Source of the DNA: Welwitschia mirabilis | Taxonomy: Eukaryota; Gnetophyta; Gnetopsida; Welwitschiales | Direction: 5' to 3' | DNA length: 57,737 bases | Assembly: GCA_051453625.1 (NCBI GenBank) | Contig: JBOZIK010000001.1 | Span: 40,365,919 to 40,423,655, forward strand | Shown: piece by piece, positions 22,150 through 33,730 of the stretch | How the letters are laid out: the number at the start of each line of letters is the position of its first letter | How positions within the stretch are numbered: the first letter of the stretch is position 1 | Position numbers and translations under genes: made by a program | The notes under the pieces: generated by a model | Database searches by the model: none | The model's input: only the letters and a program-made list of their open reading frames with translations | What the model was told of the DNA's origin: nothing

Positions 22150-25047
22150 TTAATACACTATGAGGTAAAATCAAGAATCAGAAGGATCTCACTCACATCC
22201 ACATCTAAAAGCGAGCTATCTGTCATACAAAGAAATCTTGTTAAACCCAAAAAATGATATAAAAAAAAAGGATCAAGGGATGGTATAGTCATAAGAAGAG
22301 TCATCTCACTCTCATCCACATAGTTTCAAGTAATCTATCCAAGTCATAATGCAATTAAAGTAAAGATATAAAATGTCACAATGGAAAGGTATAATGATAA
22401 TGAAAAGGGAATTAAATCCACAAATCGAATAATTAATCCAAACCATAAAATATGACAATTAAGAAACCCTCCCCAACCAGCAAGAGCCTATGTGCATGAG
22501 AAAGAAAAATAAAGATACATTGTTTCAAATTTATGTGCACAAGGTAGATTTTAACACAGAAGGCCTAAATTGATTATTAGATGATGAAAATGATAAAATT
22601 GATCAATTTTAAGTCTACTCCCAAATCTAGTTATTAATCATATCGTCTTCAAGGGTGATACCCGTGTCTCCAAAAGGAATAAGAAGATAGAATGTGAATC
22701 ATGTTGATGGGGCTTCCAAGGCATTGGTCAATTTCAATTACCTTAGCTATATACCTTTCTTAAGGAAGAGTAACATGCAATGCTAGAATCCTACCTAGAC
22801 TTAGTAAATTTTAAATTTTCTTAAACTTGCATTTCTTGATAATGAAATCTAGGTGGATCCTGCCGCTGTGCCTCTAGCCTTCATCCAATATAACCTTAAT
22901 TATCAAAGTGTACATGGGAATCTAGATGTTGAGGCACTGAGCATGTTTCTACTTAATAAAGATATGACTCTCTATATGACCTAAACTTTATAGTTATGGC
23001 AGATGAGGTTGCACAATAAGGTTTAGAAGGCAACATAGCTCCCAATATGGATTTTTATCTACATAAGACTCCCATATCAGCCACTAACTAAAATGTATTA
23101 CCAATAAAAATCATTAAGTATTTAAGGGATGCAAGGAGATTTCCATTTTTATTACTTAATTTAAGTAGGATTAATAAAATTATTAAGTGTGAAAAGTGAG
23201 AGAGAAAAATATCAAAAACACACAAGAAAAAGAAACTAATATTAGTATAGTTAAGCTAAGTAGATCTTGCTCACATCCAACTTAGCTTAATCTATCTAAA
23301 TCGCAAAAACAAGTCTAAGAGGAATAAAAAATAAAGTTAAGTGATTTTGCTCTGCATCCCAAATTGACTTGATAAGAGAGATTTTGGCTTATAAAAACTG
23401 AAAAATGCTATAAATCCTAAGAAAAACTAAAATAGAGAGAAAATATAAGCTCAAGAGCTAAGGAAAGAGAGCTCAAAAAATCAAATCAAGGGATATTGCT
23501 TAACATCCCAACTTGATTTGATTTAAAAAATGAGTTTGGTTTTATAAGCTTTTAAAAATACCCAAAAAAATCAAAAAATTAGCTTAAAATTCTTAAAAAT
23601 TAACAAAATACAGAAAAATATGCATGTGCATATAATAGAGCTAAAGGCCAGACAATTACTAGCTAAACTTCATGTATGTAAAATAAGGAAATGGTAAAGC
23701 AATTGCTTAACAACATTGCATGTGTACGAGACGTGAAAAAAATGGCTGACTAAAGTTAGCAATTTCACATGTGCATAGAAGAGGGTCAAATATGTAGTGC
23801 AAAAGCACATATGTGTAGGTCAAACAGGAAATTCCTTTAGACAAGCACAAATCTAGATGTGCAAAAAAGTCAAAAGTTGCCATCACAAGTTTTAAGGTAA
23901 AAATTTTTTCACTCTTGGACTTGAATCTATGACCTCTAAGTTGATAAGGAAAATCCTTTACCAGTAAGCTAATGCACTACTAGATGGATTTTTTAGGTAA
24001 TAAAAGCGATAAAAATAAGCATGTGACATGAAACATAGGCAACAAGGCAGAGAACACGACAATAGAATGAGTGAGTGAGAATAGCACACTAGAGAAATGG
24101 ACTCCTTAACAGCTGGTAGAAGTGGGTGTTTTGGAGTTAATAGTAGGAAACTTAGAAGCTCAGTGGACTGTGTCAGTGATAAGGTGGTAAAAGATGCGAT
24201 GGCACACACACTAATGCTAAGTAGATCTTCTAAAAAAACAAGTAGATCTTTAAGTTACATAATAGAGAAAATAGATGACGATGTCTATAAGAAACACAGT
24301 GAAGTAGGAAGCCAACATAGATAGTAGCATAGTAGCAAAGCACAATAGTATGATGCATGAAGCAGTGGTAATAGTAGTAAAGTTAGTAGCAAGGTGACAA
24401 GGAAAACATAGAGAAATGGTAGCAGCGATGACAAATCACAGACAGCGAAGTGCAAGCATGTTGGCATTGAAAGTGTAAGTGGTAGGAGTAGCAGAGAGCT
24501 AAAATGCAATGAATAAAGGAGGTAGTAGTTAAATAGTGCTGACTAGGTAGAGGGGCATGGTAGAGCAAGCTTAGGACAAGGTGATTGGTGGATCAGAACC
24601 CTTGCCAATAACACAATTCTTAAAAAAAATTATATTTCCTTAAAAAGAAAACCCCCAAGGAATGCCTCGTTGAAAAAAAGTGCATATCTCTTAAGAAAAC
24701 ATATGGCCCTTAAAAAAAAGAGAAATATTGACTCTTTTTAAAAGAATTTGATATTTTCTTTAAAGTAAGTAAATAACAATGTTTTTGTAAAACGAAAAAT
24801 AATTAACAAGTCCCTTTTCCCACAAAAATGTATTTTCTTTAAAAAAGAAAAATGGTAGAAAATGGGAGAAGAAAAAAAAATAAAAAACAAAGTTAGGAGC
24901 AAGAAAGAAAGGGTCAAAAGAGAAGCCTAAGAAACTCTTGAAAAGGGCCCAAAAAGACTTCAAATCTTCAGTCTTTAACCAAAGAAGCCACAAGAAGCTC
25001 CAAAGCTCAAGGGTGACTAAAAAGAGTTCTACAAGTTCTCTTCCAAA
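22150..25047 (-). other. long leader of copia D, with tandem repeats and AG-rich tract
   Basis: No credible gene. It contains degenerate repeats built around CTCACATCCAACTTGATTTG-like text (about 22190, 22305, 23265, 23345 and 23490), a purine-rich AGTAG/GTAGCA tract at 24280-24500 and A-rich runs at 24600-24900. Short reading frames (24097-24324, 24285-24509, 24760-25095) are low-complexity translations without family motifs. Confidence 0.6.
23900..23985 (-). pseudogene. tRNA-like sequence (tRNA pseudogene or SINE head)
   Basis: The minus strand reads TTAGCTTACTGGTAAAGG, resembling an A box (TRGCnnAnnnGG), followed about 30 bases later by AGGTCATAGATTCAAGTCC, resembling a B box (GGTTCGAnTCC). 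The spacing fits an internal RNA polymerase III promoter. The anticodon stem does not fold cleanly, so this is not a working tRNA gene. No SINE tail was recognised. Confidence 0.4.
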
Positions 25048-25059
25048 GCTTTGATACCC
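25048..25059 (-). other. primer-binding site of copia D (tRNA-iMet type)
   Basis: The minus strand reads GGGTATCAAAGC, close to TGGTATCAGAGC, two bases from the LTR edge. Confidence 0.75.
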
Positions 25060-25061
25060 TT

Positions 25062-25241
25062 TGTTGGAAAATAGAAGAGCAAGAATCACAAGCAAGATTT
25101 TCTAAAAATCAAATATTTATTTCTTCAAATATTCTCCATTACTTATTACAATGAGGATCTTGCTTTTAAAGGCAAGCACATCATTAGGGTTTTACTTGGA
25201 TTTCCACGTCCTCCTAGCTGTATGACCACGATGTGCATACA
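25062..25241 (-). repeat. 5' LTR of copia D
   Basis: Starts TGTTGGAAAATAGAAGAGCA on the plus strand and ends at GTGCATACA. Matches the copy at 18663-18840. At about 180 bp it is short for a copia LTR. Confidence 0.88.
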
Positions 25242-28100
25242 GATCTTAGCACCTTCCTCCTTATAAATAAAAAGTTAAGGTATAGTGATGTTCTAAGAGT
25301 CATGTGAGGCATAACTATTTATGAACGCTATATTAGTTTAAAAAAATCAATATTGATATGGAATGTTAAGTTACAAAGTCATAGTTGATTACCATAACCT
25401 ATTCAATCACAATAGGCTATATTAAGTTAACATTTCATAACTTAACATTAAAAAAAACTTTTAAAATTATATCTTTAAAGTTAATATGGAATGTGAATCA
25501 ATCATATTTACTAAAGAATATGTGCATAACAATTAAATTTCTATTAAAGCAAAAAGGTAAGATTCTTATTTTTCATAATACTCCAAATGATTCTAAAGCA
25601 ACCTATTAACCCAAAGAACTTTTTTTAAAGTAACTTATATGATCATTTATATATAATGAAATCATAAATGATATAAACATAAAAATATTATATTTTAACG
25701 TAGCATGAAAGCGTTCAATTTTTTTTTTTAGTTTACTACCTCATTCGGTGATCTATGGAGCCCAACGCCTCATTCGGTGATTTGTGGTTTATCTATTATC
25801 CCCATTGCCTCATTCAACAATCTATGGTTCAATAAATACTTAGAGGGTAATTAGCCTCTAAATACAAGAATCCAAGTCTTTATTTCTTTTTCCCCTTTAA
25901 AACAGTACATAAGCCACTTATTTATAAGACATAAGTCCTTTTAACAGAAATCCCTAAACAATGTGGGGTTAAAGAAAAAGCAAGGAAATATGCTAAGTAG
26001 CAAAATATAAAAATAAAACTATGGGGGTCACATCATTCCATCCCCTGTAACTAGGCTCGGCCCCATCCATGAAGTCGCTAGCAGTACATTCCATGTCATA
26101 GTTTTATAGTAATAAATGTTTCATTACAAATCATCGAAACAACATTAGCATTCAAAAGACTAGAAAAGAAAAAATTTGATCACTTCAGGCCACAAATTAG
26201 TAAAACATAATGCCCTAAATTGACCAAAGAACTTATTCTTTTTGTTAGATCTCCTAGTCCTTGAATATCTAGATGAAGAAATCAATAAATGTATCTTACT
26301 CAGAGTTTTAAATAACATTCTTGTTTCTTAAAGGTGTGAATTCTAGAAAGTTATATAACCCTTGGGATCCCACACAGGCTTCTCAATATTTTCCTTATCA
26401 AAACTCAAAGCTGCTAGAGTTAATGTGGGATTCATGTCTTATAGCAAATTTATTCTTCTTGGAATTCTTTTAGTTGCTTTGCTAACTTACCTAAAGCTCC
26501 ATGTTAAACTGATCATTCTTGGTTAAGTAGTCTCCATAATTCCTCAGTCCTTAGCCTTAGATACCTACTAATCAGATGATGGATCATGGATCCAAAACAA
26601 GGGAGGATTACACCATGATGGAACCTATGTTTGCTATTCTACATAATAAAGGAACCCAGTGTATCTAGAACTTCAATAACAGACTTATAAGTGGAAAAAA
26701 GAAGGCTCAACTATATTCTCCATTCTAACAGCAATTTGAGGAAAGATGATCTCTGGATGCATATGTCTACTTAATTAAACCAAAGTTAAACAAACACCTT
26801 TTCACCTTCCTGGTGCTTGAGGCTACAACAAGAGAAGAAAGGGGGGTGTAAAGATCAAAAAAATTGGAAGCCATGATTAAACTAGTCTAAGATGAAGAAC
26901 ACTCTAAGAAAGGAAAATCATAATTTACTACTAAGAAGAGTATTGCTTATATAGTTTGCTCTTTCGTTTTGGTTTTTCTATTTCATATTCTTTGACAAGT
27001 GGTCACTTGTTTATAGTCTATGACATGACAAGTGTCAGTAAGATTGCAAAGTAGAAAACAAATCAAAATAGAACAATATCTCTTAAAGTGAGTAACATAC
27101 TTGAAAATAATAAATACTTCATAGGATCCTTGACATGAACTAGTTCCTGATCAATAAGCTATTCATTAATTGAGGAATCCTAAATAGATCAAGTACTCAA
27201 CTTGAAGTTGAAACTTTTGATTTATTATGAGATCAGTTTAGTATCTTTTAAAGCACTCAAAAGCCAAGATTTCAACGCAAATATCAAAGTGATCTACTAA
27301 TTCTTTCCAATACATCATTACTTTACTACATGGCTATTACACTGATTAATTCTTTGATTCAGAGCCATGACTCTAAATCAAAACCAAATTAGTGCAATTA
27401 TATTCTTGTAATTACTCATAATAAAAATAAACATATCTGTGTGTGACCAAAATGAGGTTAACTTATCAAAATAGAACCCAAGGTCTGAACCTGAACTTAC
27501 ATTGATCTAATAGGCTTCCATTACACCTCCCTAAATATCTTCGTCAATAGGATAAATGGAGTACTTGTTTTCAAATAGAACTTAAAGAAATTTAGTACCA
27601 AATAAAACATGGTTTGCCATAAAAAGATTATAAACCTTAGGCTAATGGCTATAACGGTAGATTCCAAGTTATTAACAAGTTGAACCAACTTTAAAGCGTG
27701 CACTATGAGGCATCTTTGTTATCCATGTGTCTTGATATATTAGATAACTTAACCTTCTTCTATGCCATCGACGGATTCAAATATAAAATAGAATATTGAA
27801 AATGATGAGCGATCTTTGTGAATAGTTAAAGAGGGGCATGTGTGGGTGATTAGAAAGGCAAGCAACGAAAGGAATAATGCAGTTTGGAGGCATTGAAAAA
27901 TCCATGAAAGTTGTCTGAAAAACAGGCACTCGTGATAACGATGGATTGATGATCTGATGGATTGGTGGTCTTATGGATTGATGGTTGTGGGGAAAGAGAA
28001 AGCAGGACGTTTTCAACTTTGTGATGATGCAACCATGGGATGCCACAATTTTCCATACAAAAGAAAATAACCTTATAACAAACATCTCGCATCGACAACA
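25242..28100. other. unassigned AT-rich region upstream of the ADF gene
   Basis: No gene or element domain recognised. It holds three copies of a CCTCATTCGGTGATCTATGG-type unit at 25739-25830. The longest frames, such as 27777-28334 on the minus strand, show no family motif. Confidence 0.6.
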
Positions 28101-28308
28101 AAAAATAACGTGATAAAAGTCAAAAATTTGACGAATGCTTTTGCCTTGGCACGCTGAAACGTCGAGTGGAAGGGCAGATGGCCAATGGCCAACGGCGAAG
28201 GGCAGAGGCCCACGAGGCCGCGATTGCGCATGCGGACAAAGCACTGTGCTTCTACAGTGCTCTCCCGCCTTTCTTGGATGGAAGTTACGGACCTGGAAGA
28301 TGCTCTCT

Positions 28309-28318
28309 GCCACGTCAT
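28309..28318 (-). promoter_or_regulatory. ACGT-core element (ABRE/bZIP-like) upstream of ADF
   Basis: The minus strand reads ATGACGTGGC, the classic TGACGTGGC hybrid C/G-box bound by plant bZIP factors, about 350 bp before the start codon. A second ACGT core (GGGACGTGGG) is at 28453-28462. Confidence 0.55.
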
Positions 28319-28322
28319 CTAA

Positions 28323-28378
28323 TTTATCCAACAATCAAACCATAAATTTATTTATCCAACAATCAAACCATAAATTTA
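28323..28378. repeat. perfect 28-bp tandem duplication upstream of ADF
   Basis: Two exact copies of a unit beginning TTTATCCAACAATCAAACCA lie side by side in the presumed promoter. Confidence 0.95.
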
Positions 28379-28452
28379 CCTTCGAAAATTGCGTATAATG
28401 ATAACGCAAGGATGTAGAGCGCCATCGAAGACGTAAAGTCAAAAAAAGTATT

Positions 28453-28462
28453 GGGACGTGGG
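28453..28462 (+). promoter_or_regulatory. second ACGT-core element upstream of ADF
   Basis: GGGACGTGGG contains the ABRE core ACGTG, about 200 bp before the ATG. A TATA box could not be fixed: TTTAAATT at about 28549 is one candidate. Confidence 0.45.
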
Positions 28463-28660
28463 TCATCGCTCTTATTTTTAAGTTCATCAAACCTCCTTGC
28501 AGAGCCCAAAACAATCAACAGCAAACAGTTTCTCGCACTCTTTCCCCTTTAAATTCCGAGCGGAGGTGGCTTCGCAAGGGTAAGCGAATCATCGACCAAA
28601 GCAGGTCGTACCATCAGTTCATCAGTTCAGCGGTCGATCGATCGGAAGAGCTTAGAAATC

Positions 28661-29273
28661 ATGGCGATGGCATTCAAAATGGTATTCTGCAGAGGATTCC
28701 GGTGCTTTTTCTTAATCGTTTCTTTTTGTTTTGTTAAGCTGTTGTGTGGTTACTGGTTAGGCGACGACGGGGATGAGTCTGTCGGAGGAGTGCGTGAAGA
28801 GCTTTCAGGATCTGAAGAGGAACAGGTCGCATCGCTACATCGTCTTCAAGATCGACGAGAAGGCCAAGCAGATTCTCATCGACAAGACCGGAGGCGCTGC
28901 AGAGAATTACCAGGACTTCACTGACTCGCTTCCACGAGACGATTGCCGGTACGGCGTCTTCGATTTCGATTTCGTGAGTGTCGACAATTGCCAGAAGAGC
29001 AAGATCTTCTTCATTTACTGGTTCGTATCGTCCTTCATATTTTTCGTCTTTACTTTGAATTTCCGTGCTTTCTGCTGCACATCCATCTGATATGCGACGT
29101 GTACGTATGAACTGTGCAAAAGGAGTCCGGCAAAGTCGAGGGTGAGATCGAAGATGCTGTACGCAACGTCGAAAGAGAGGCTGAGGAGAGAACTGGACGG
29201 AGTCCATTATGAGTTGCAGGCCACCGATCCCACTGAGATGGATATCCAAGTCATCAGAGACAGGGCCTCCTAG
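28661..29273 (+). CDS. ADF: actin-depolymerizing factor (ADF/cofilin), plant subclass III, 3 exons
   Basis: Exons 28661-28681, 28761-29020 and 29123-29273; introns of 79 and 102 bp with GT-AG ends. The second intron splits Trp94. The spliced product is 143 residues, the usual plant ADF length. Exon 1 encodes MAMAFKM and exon 2 opens ATTGM, the N-terminus typical of Arabidopsis ADF5/ADF9 relatives. ADF-H landmarks: [35 protein letters not shown], then the long actin-binding helix [18 protein letters not shown] (103-120) and [11 protein letters not shown]. ADFs bind G- and F-actin in the cytosol and remodel filaments; ADF5/9 are reported to bundle actin. Thr9-Thr10 occupy the place of the regulatory Ser6 of other ADFs. 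The ATG context (A at -3, G at +4) is good. Tyr at 93, where related sequences have Ala (IAW), is unusual. No frame damage. Naming to subclass is by N-terminus and overall similarity. Confidence 0.96.
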
Positions 29274-29498
29274 AGCTTTTAGCCATCTTCTTCCTTCTAA
29301 CTTTAATTAAGCAGCTTGTTTCATTTACTGTAAGAAACTTGGATGGCATCGGAATAAGTACCTGAAAGAAAGCAAAGATCACTGTCTCTTCAATCGTTTC
29401 TGGTTTGCTCGAGCATCGGAAATCTTGCTTTCGTGTCTTAGACGGATGCTTGTGCCACTCTGCTTACTTTTGCTGATGTTATGTGTAATGGCGAGCAC

Positions 29499-29504
29499 AA
29501 TAAA
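29499..29504 (+). terminator. candidate polyadenylation signal of ADF
   Basis: AATAAA lies about 225 bp after the stop codon, in a GC-moderate 3' region that turns AT-rich soon after. The cleavage site cannot be placed. Confidence 0.5.
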
Positions 29505-29509
29505 ACACA

Positions 29510-32500
29510 ACGGCCATAATCTAATAATATGTTACTCCATAGTGATGTATTAAGATGTATTAGAGGACTACTTTTGCTAAATGGAATTTCTTTTCGTGTT
29601 GCGCGATTGTCGCTTTGATTGAACGTTAAAAGAGTTATAATGATGAGAGAAGTGACTTCAGATTAATTTGGGCTTCCTTTTTCTTTTGCTTTTCCTTTTG
29701 GTAAAGTGCTTGAGTTGTTGACAGACGGATGCGATAAAGTAAATCACTTTGTGGAGATTTTTGGGAAAAGTAGAGCCTTATCCGTAATACATCGCTGCGC
29801 GCCTCCTCCCTTTCAAACTTGAGTACACCTCTGGGTAAGGTTTGAGTGGGATCATCAAAAACCGAACTACCGGTAGGAGTACCTTGACATAGTCGTAGCG
29901 TTAAATGTATATATCCTTTGGGTATTGGGCTTTAAACTCACGTGTCACGACCCACTACGTGGAAAGTGCATACTTCAACCAGTATTCCAAGCACAGTAAA
30001 TGAGAGCGATAATCTTTTACTTTTTGCATGACATTAATGATCTTATAATAATCTGTTTCTCCATATGAGAAATTTAAAATGTATAAGTGGAAATTACATA
30101 TCTTCCCTCTAATCCCTTGTCCCTATTGGGGAATGGTAATGAAATGCACTATCGCTATTTTTTAGTTGGGGCTTAGTTATGCTCTTCTCCTCACAATGTT
30201 TCACAATGAGCTTGAAGCCTCGATTTGCTTCACCCTTACCTTTTTGTAACATGAATATCCTTTTGCCACAATGCTAATCTAACTTTTTTTTCTTCTTTTT
30301 ACTTCCCATATGCTTTATACAATAGTTGCAAAATATAACATAAGCTTATAGTTTTCTAAGTGTTTTAGTCCATAAAGTCTATGCACAAGAAGAACCAACA
30401 TTGCTTCAAACCACCAAAACTTTTTCCATGCAATAAATGGCAATAACACTCCATGTTCTACAACATTTTTTCTTCTTTTTTTAATTCATTTTTTTACTTT
30501 ACCTTTGCAAGTTAACTTGATACATAACAAAAAGTGCATAGACCATGAATTAGAAGAAGAAAATTAGTATGTTAGGATAAAGAAAGTAGAATTTTTTTAT
30601 CATATAGGAAATGAGTTTGAATGATGTGATGTCTTAAGATTTATCTTGGTTAAGACCTGAAGCAATAATAGGCACATGATTTATCTAGTCCATTTGTAAG
30701 ATCTCAACATCTTAGTTTCCACTTATTGCTTGCCTAATTGTGAACTAAGTGAGGGACTTCTCTGCTTGCATATCAACTCTCATCTCCTTATGTTACCCAT
30801 TTATTATACATGAATCACACCTGATCCTACATCTATGAGGTGACATACATCTACTTTGGAAGGCATATATGCGATGATAACATTGTTCCTCCTCATCATT
30901 AGCTCGAAAATTCCAAAGATGAGCTTTAAAATTCAAACTCAAAAATTCTAAAAAGTAAAGCTTTAAATTCATAAAATGAGGAAAATGAAATAATTACTTC
31001 CATCCGCAGAGTGTTGATTCCACATTTGATAGATATATAAACTCAAAAATGTCTCAGTGGTATGGATATAAAAAAGTTGGATGCAAGTTTGGAGGAGACT
31101 TTTTCCCTTGAAAAGACCATGTTTTCATGTTAGCCATGCTATTATAGTGGAATTGCAATTTACCAGTAATATCATATCATAACTAAGTCTTAGCCATGTT
31201 AGGTTTGTAAGATGTAAAGTTGTTTGATTTCATTAAAATAACTAAATCAATGTCTTTCTTTCTTTATTTTTATTTACTTTTAGAATACCCTTCACCTCAA
31301 GAAAATTAAAAACCTCAACTTAATTAATAGCACCATAAACAACATGCTCGAATCATTAAGACTAAATGTAGGAAGTTTCATGAAAAATATGCTTAGTATC
31401 TAATCATGTAAGTAAACAATAAGGTATTTTTATAAAAACTCTATTTTTACATAAAAATAAAATGATAAAGCCATAAAAAGTCATCTTTTCCATTGGAATT
31501 CCCTCACTACAAAATTGAAAATTTTTTGTAGAGATGTCATTTCCATGATTTCAAGGATTCTGAACTAAGATCTAGGAAATCTAAAAACCTATAATACCAA
31601 CTAAAGAGTCTTGATATTATCAACCTCTAGATGATTGCTCTAGCCCATTCTTCTATTGTGAAATAGCCTATCAGCTGAATGATATGGTGCTACATTAGAA
31701 TATTAATCTTAGCCTTTTTGGGTTAATCTTTGTAAACCTTAGGTATTAAAAATTCTGAAAGCAGTAACTTATCTCACTGCAAATATGTGGAAACAATTTC
31801 TAGCCACACATATAATCCTCTTTGTAGAATTCGTGGTAGATTGGGAATGGAGATACCTCCTTTAGGAAAATGTCATTTGCATAAATAATTTTATCATCAT
31901 GATGAAGGTGAATGAATTACAATTCTTAATAGATCTTGATCTTGTCTTCATTATCATTGGCATGCCTAATACCTCTTATGTCTATTTTTCTCATGATGAT
32001 ATAAGAGGTCACAGTTAGTCACATAGGGTTACCATATAATGGATATGTAATTAAATCTAATGATATGGGCAAGAATTAGTTAGTGTTATTTATATTTATA
32101 CTTAATAATATGCATCCTAATACATATGTTACAGAAACCTAGAAAACCCCCATTTATCTTATGAGAACCATTTCCCTTAAGACATAGCATGAAAATCGAG
32201 TGTTTAGGATTGTGCACGCCCTAGAAAATGACCTAAGTTGTGACTGAGTAATTTGATGATTACATTATCTCATGCAAAGAACATTATATCTACTCAAAAG
32301 GAGGCATTCAATATACTAAAGCATTACTACCTACAAGTCATAACAATGATCTTTATCCTCCTTTGCCATGATTTTATTATTAGAGTAGGGGTTCATTGGG
32401 TATTCGTAAGTGAGGTGATGTTTGATGAGTGTCAGTAAGAGACAATAGTATTCAATATAATAGGAGGTTTCAACTCCTATTAATGGCATTCCAATTGATA

Positions 32501-33600
32501 TTTGACCACCATTCAAACATGAATTGGTTATACTTCAAATTCCAAAGTATAATAAACATGGTTATGCTTAACTTCTTAGGTTTAGATGTCACCTTAGTAT
32601 ACCACTGGAAAGGTGACAAGTGATATGTAAGATGGGTGCATGCTTGCAAGTAAGCAAGGGTTTGATAGGTGTCAACAAGAGATAAAGGTATTTAATATAA
32701 TAGGAGGTTGAAATTCCTAGTAATGGAATTCCAATTGATATTTGACTACCATTCATACATGAATTGGTTCCACTTCAAATTACAAAGTATAGTAAATGTG
32801 ATTAAGCTTAACTTTATAGATTCAGATGTCACCTCAGTATACCACTAGAAAGATGACAAGTGATATTTGAGGTGGATGCATCCTTACAAGAAAGACTTTT
32901 TTTCTTGAAACATATTAGGATGTTGTAACATAATGCTTTAATACTAAGGTCTTGGAATATTAAGTCAGAATAAGTTCATACATAGATAGGATAAAAGAGT
33001 GATGATTAAACCTACTTCCAAAGGGGTTTGATATAAAAATTACAATGGAACTCACCTTGATGAGAAAATCCAAGTATGGGAATCATAATTATTAGAATTA
33101 TATATTGATTAGTTATCATTCAATGAATACACCACACAAATTCATGCATATAGTCCTCCCTAATATTGATATTTGATTGATTACTTACCTTAAAAAAATA
33201 ATTCTAACTTCCTTGAATTTATTTTATGAAACATTAATACATAAAAGAAATAAAATAAACATAATCTTCCTTTAGCATACTAAAAGATAATTTCATCTAA
33301 AAAATATTTTATCGTAATCAAGGTAGTGGAAAAAGTTTATTTTCCTTTTTCATTAATAATAATACCTTTCAAATAAATTTCAATAGTATTTTAAAGTTCT
33401 TTTTTAAAAAGAAAATAAATTTGAGCATGAAATTATGCCCTTTTCAAATCATCTTTCTTCAAGTTTAGCTAGTAAATATTAATATGATAATATGATTAAT
33501 GAAAAGAAATGATAGTAAATGTGGAATAAAATAGGAACACAAGACATAATGCTTATTTAAATTTATATAATTATAAAATAAATAAAACTTACAAAAATCA
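29510..33600. other. unassigned region downstream of ADF
   Basis: No gene, tRNA or recognisable transposon domain seen on either strand apart from the 240-bp duplication listed separately. The sequence is AT-rich with scattered poly-T and poly-A runs. Short frames lack family motifs. Confidence 0.6.
32402..32895. repeat. 240-bp tandem duplication
   Basis: Two head-to-tail copies (about 32402-32641 and 32642-32895), with TTTGAT(G)AG(T)GTGTCA at 32421 and 32661. Long shared stretches such as AATATAATAGGAGGTT and TTCCAATTGATATTTGAC, with substitutions throughout, indicate an old duplication. Confidence 0.92.
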
Positions 33601-33606
33601 AAAGAA

Positions 33607-33616
33607 NNNNNNNNNN
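33607..33616. other. assembly gap, 10 N, at a microsatellite
   Basis: A 10-N run at the start of the compound microsatellite, consistent with an unresolved repeat length. Confidence 1.
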
Positions 33617-33645
33617 CACACACACACACACACACACACACCCAC

Positions 33646-33686
<41 letters not shown>

Positions 33687-33698
33687 TACATACATACA

Positions 33699-33730
<32 letters not shown>
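33617..33730. repeat. compound microsatellite (CA)n(TA)n(CA)n(CATA)n
   Basis: Runs of CA, TA, CA and then CATA in succession. Reading frames through it (repeated Tyr-Met-Tyr-Val-Cys) are artefacts. Confidence 0.97.

Larger units (their letters stand above)
18663..25241 (-). mobile_element. Ty1/copia element D with paired 180-bp LTRs
   Basis: Near-identical LTR segments at 18663-18840 and 25062-25241 in the same orientation enclose minus-strand copia domains. An iMet-type primer site lies beside the right LTR, and a purine-rich AGTGGGGAATTAC on the minus strand precedes the left LTR. Order: 5' LTR, primer site, unusually long leader of about 2.9 kb, gag remnant, protease, GAG-pre-integrase, integrase core. 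I found no RT or RNase H before the 3' LTR, so that part is deleted. No matching 5-bp target duplication was seen. Confidence 0.85.

Noticed and set aside
24097-24324. Plus-strand frame of 75 codons
   Set aside because: Low-complexity AG-rich leader of copia D; no domain and no splice or regulatory context.
18658-25246. Target-site duplication of copia D
   Set aside because: The flanking 5-mers (CTCTC and GATCT) do not match, so no duplication is claimed.
27640-27690. Segment resembling a tRNA arm (GGCTATAACGGTAGATTCC)
   Set aside because: No matching B box or cloverleaf; discarded.
27777-28334. Minus-strand frame of 185 codons upstream of ADF
   Set aside because: No recognisable domain; it lies over the GC-richer ADF promoter, where stops are rarer by chance.
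28734-29249. Minus-strand frame of 171 codons
   Set aside because: Antisense shadow of the ADF exons; GC-rich coding DNA has few antisense stops.
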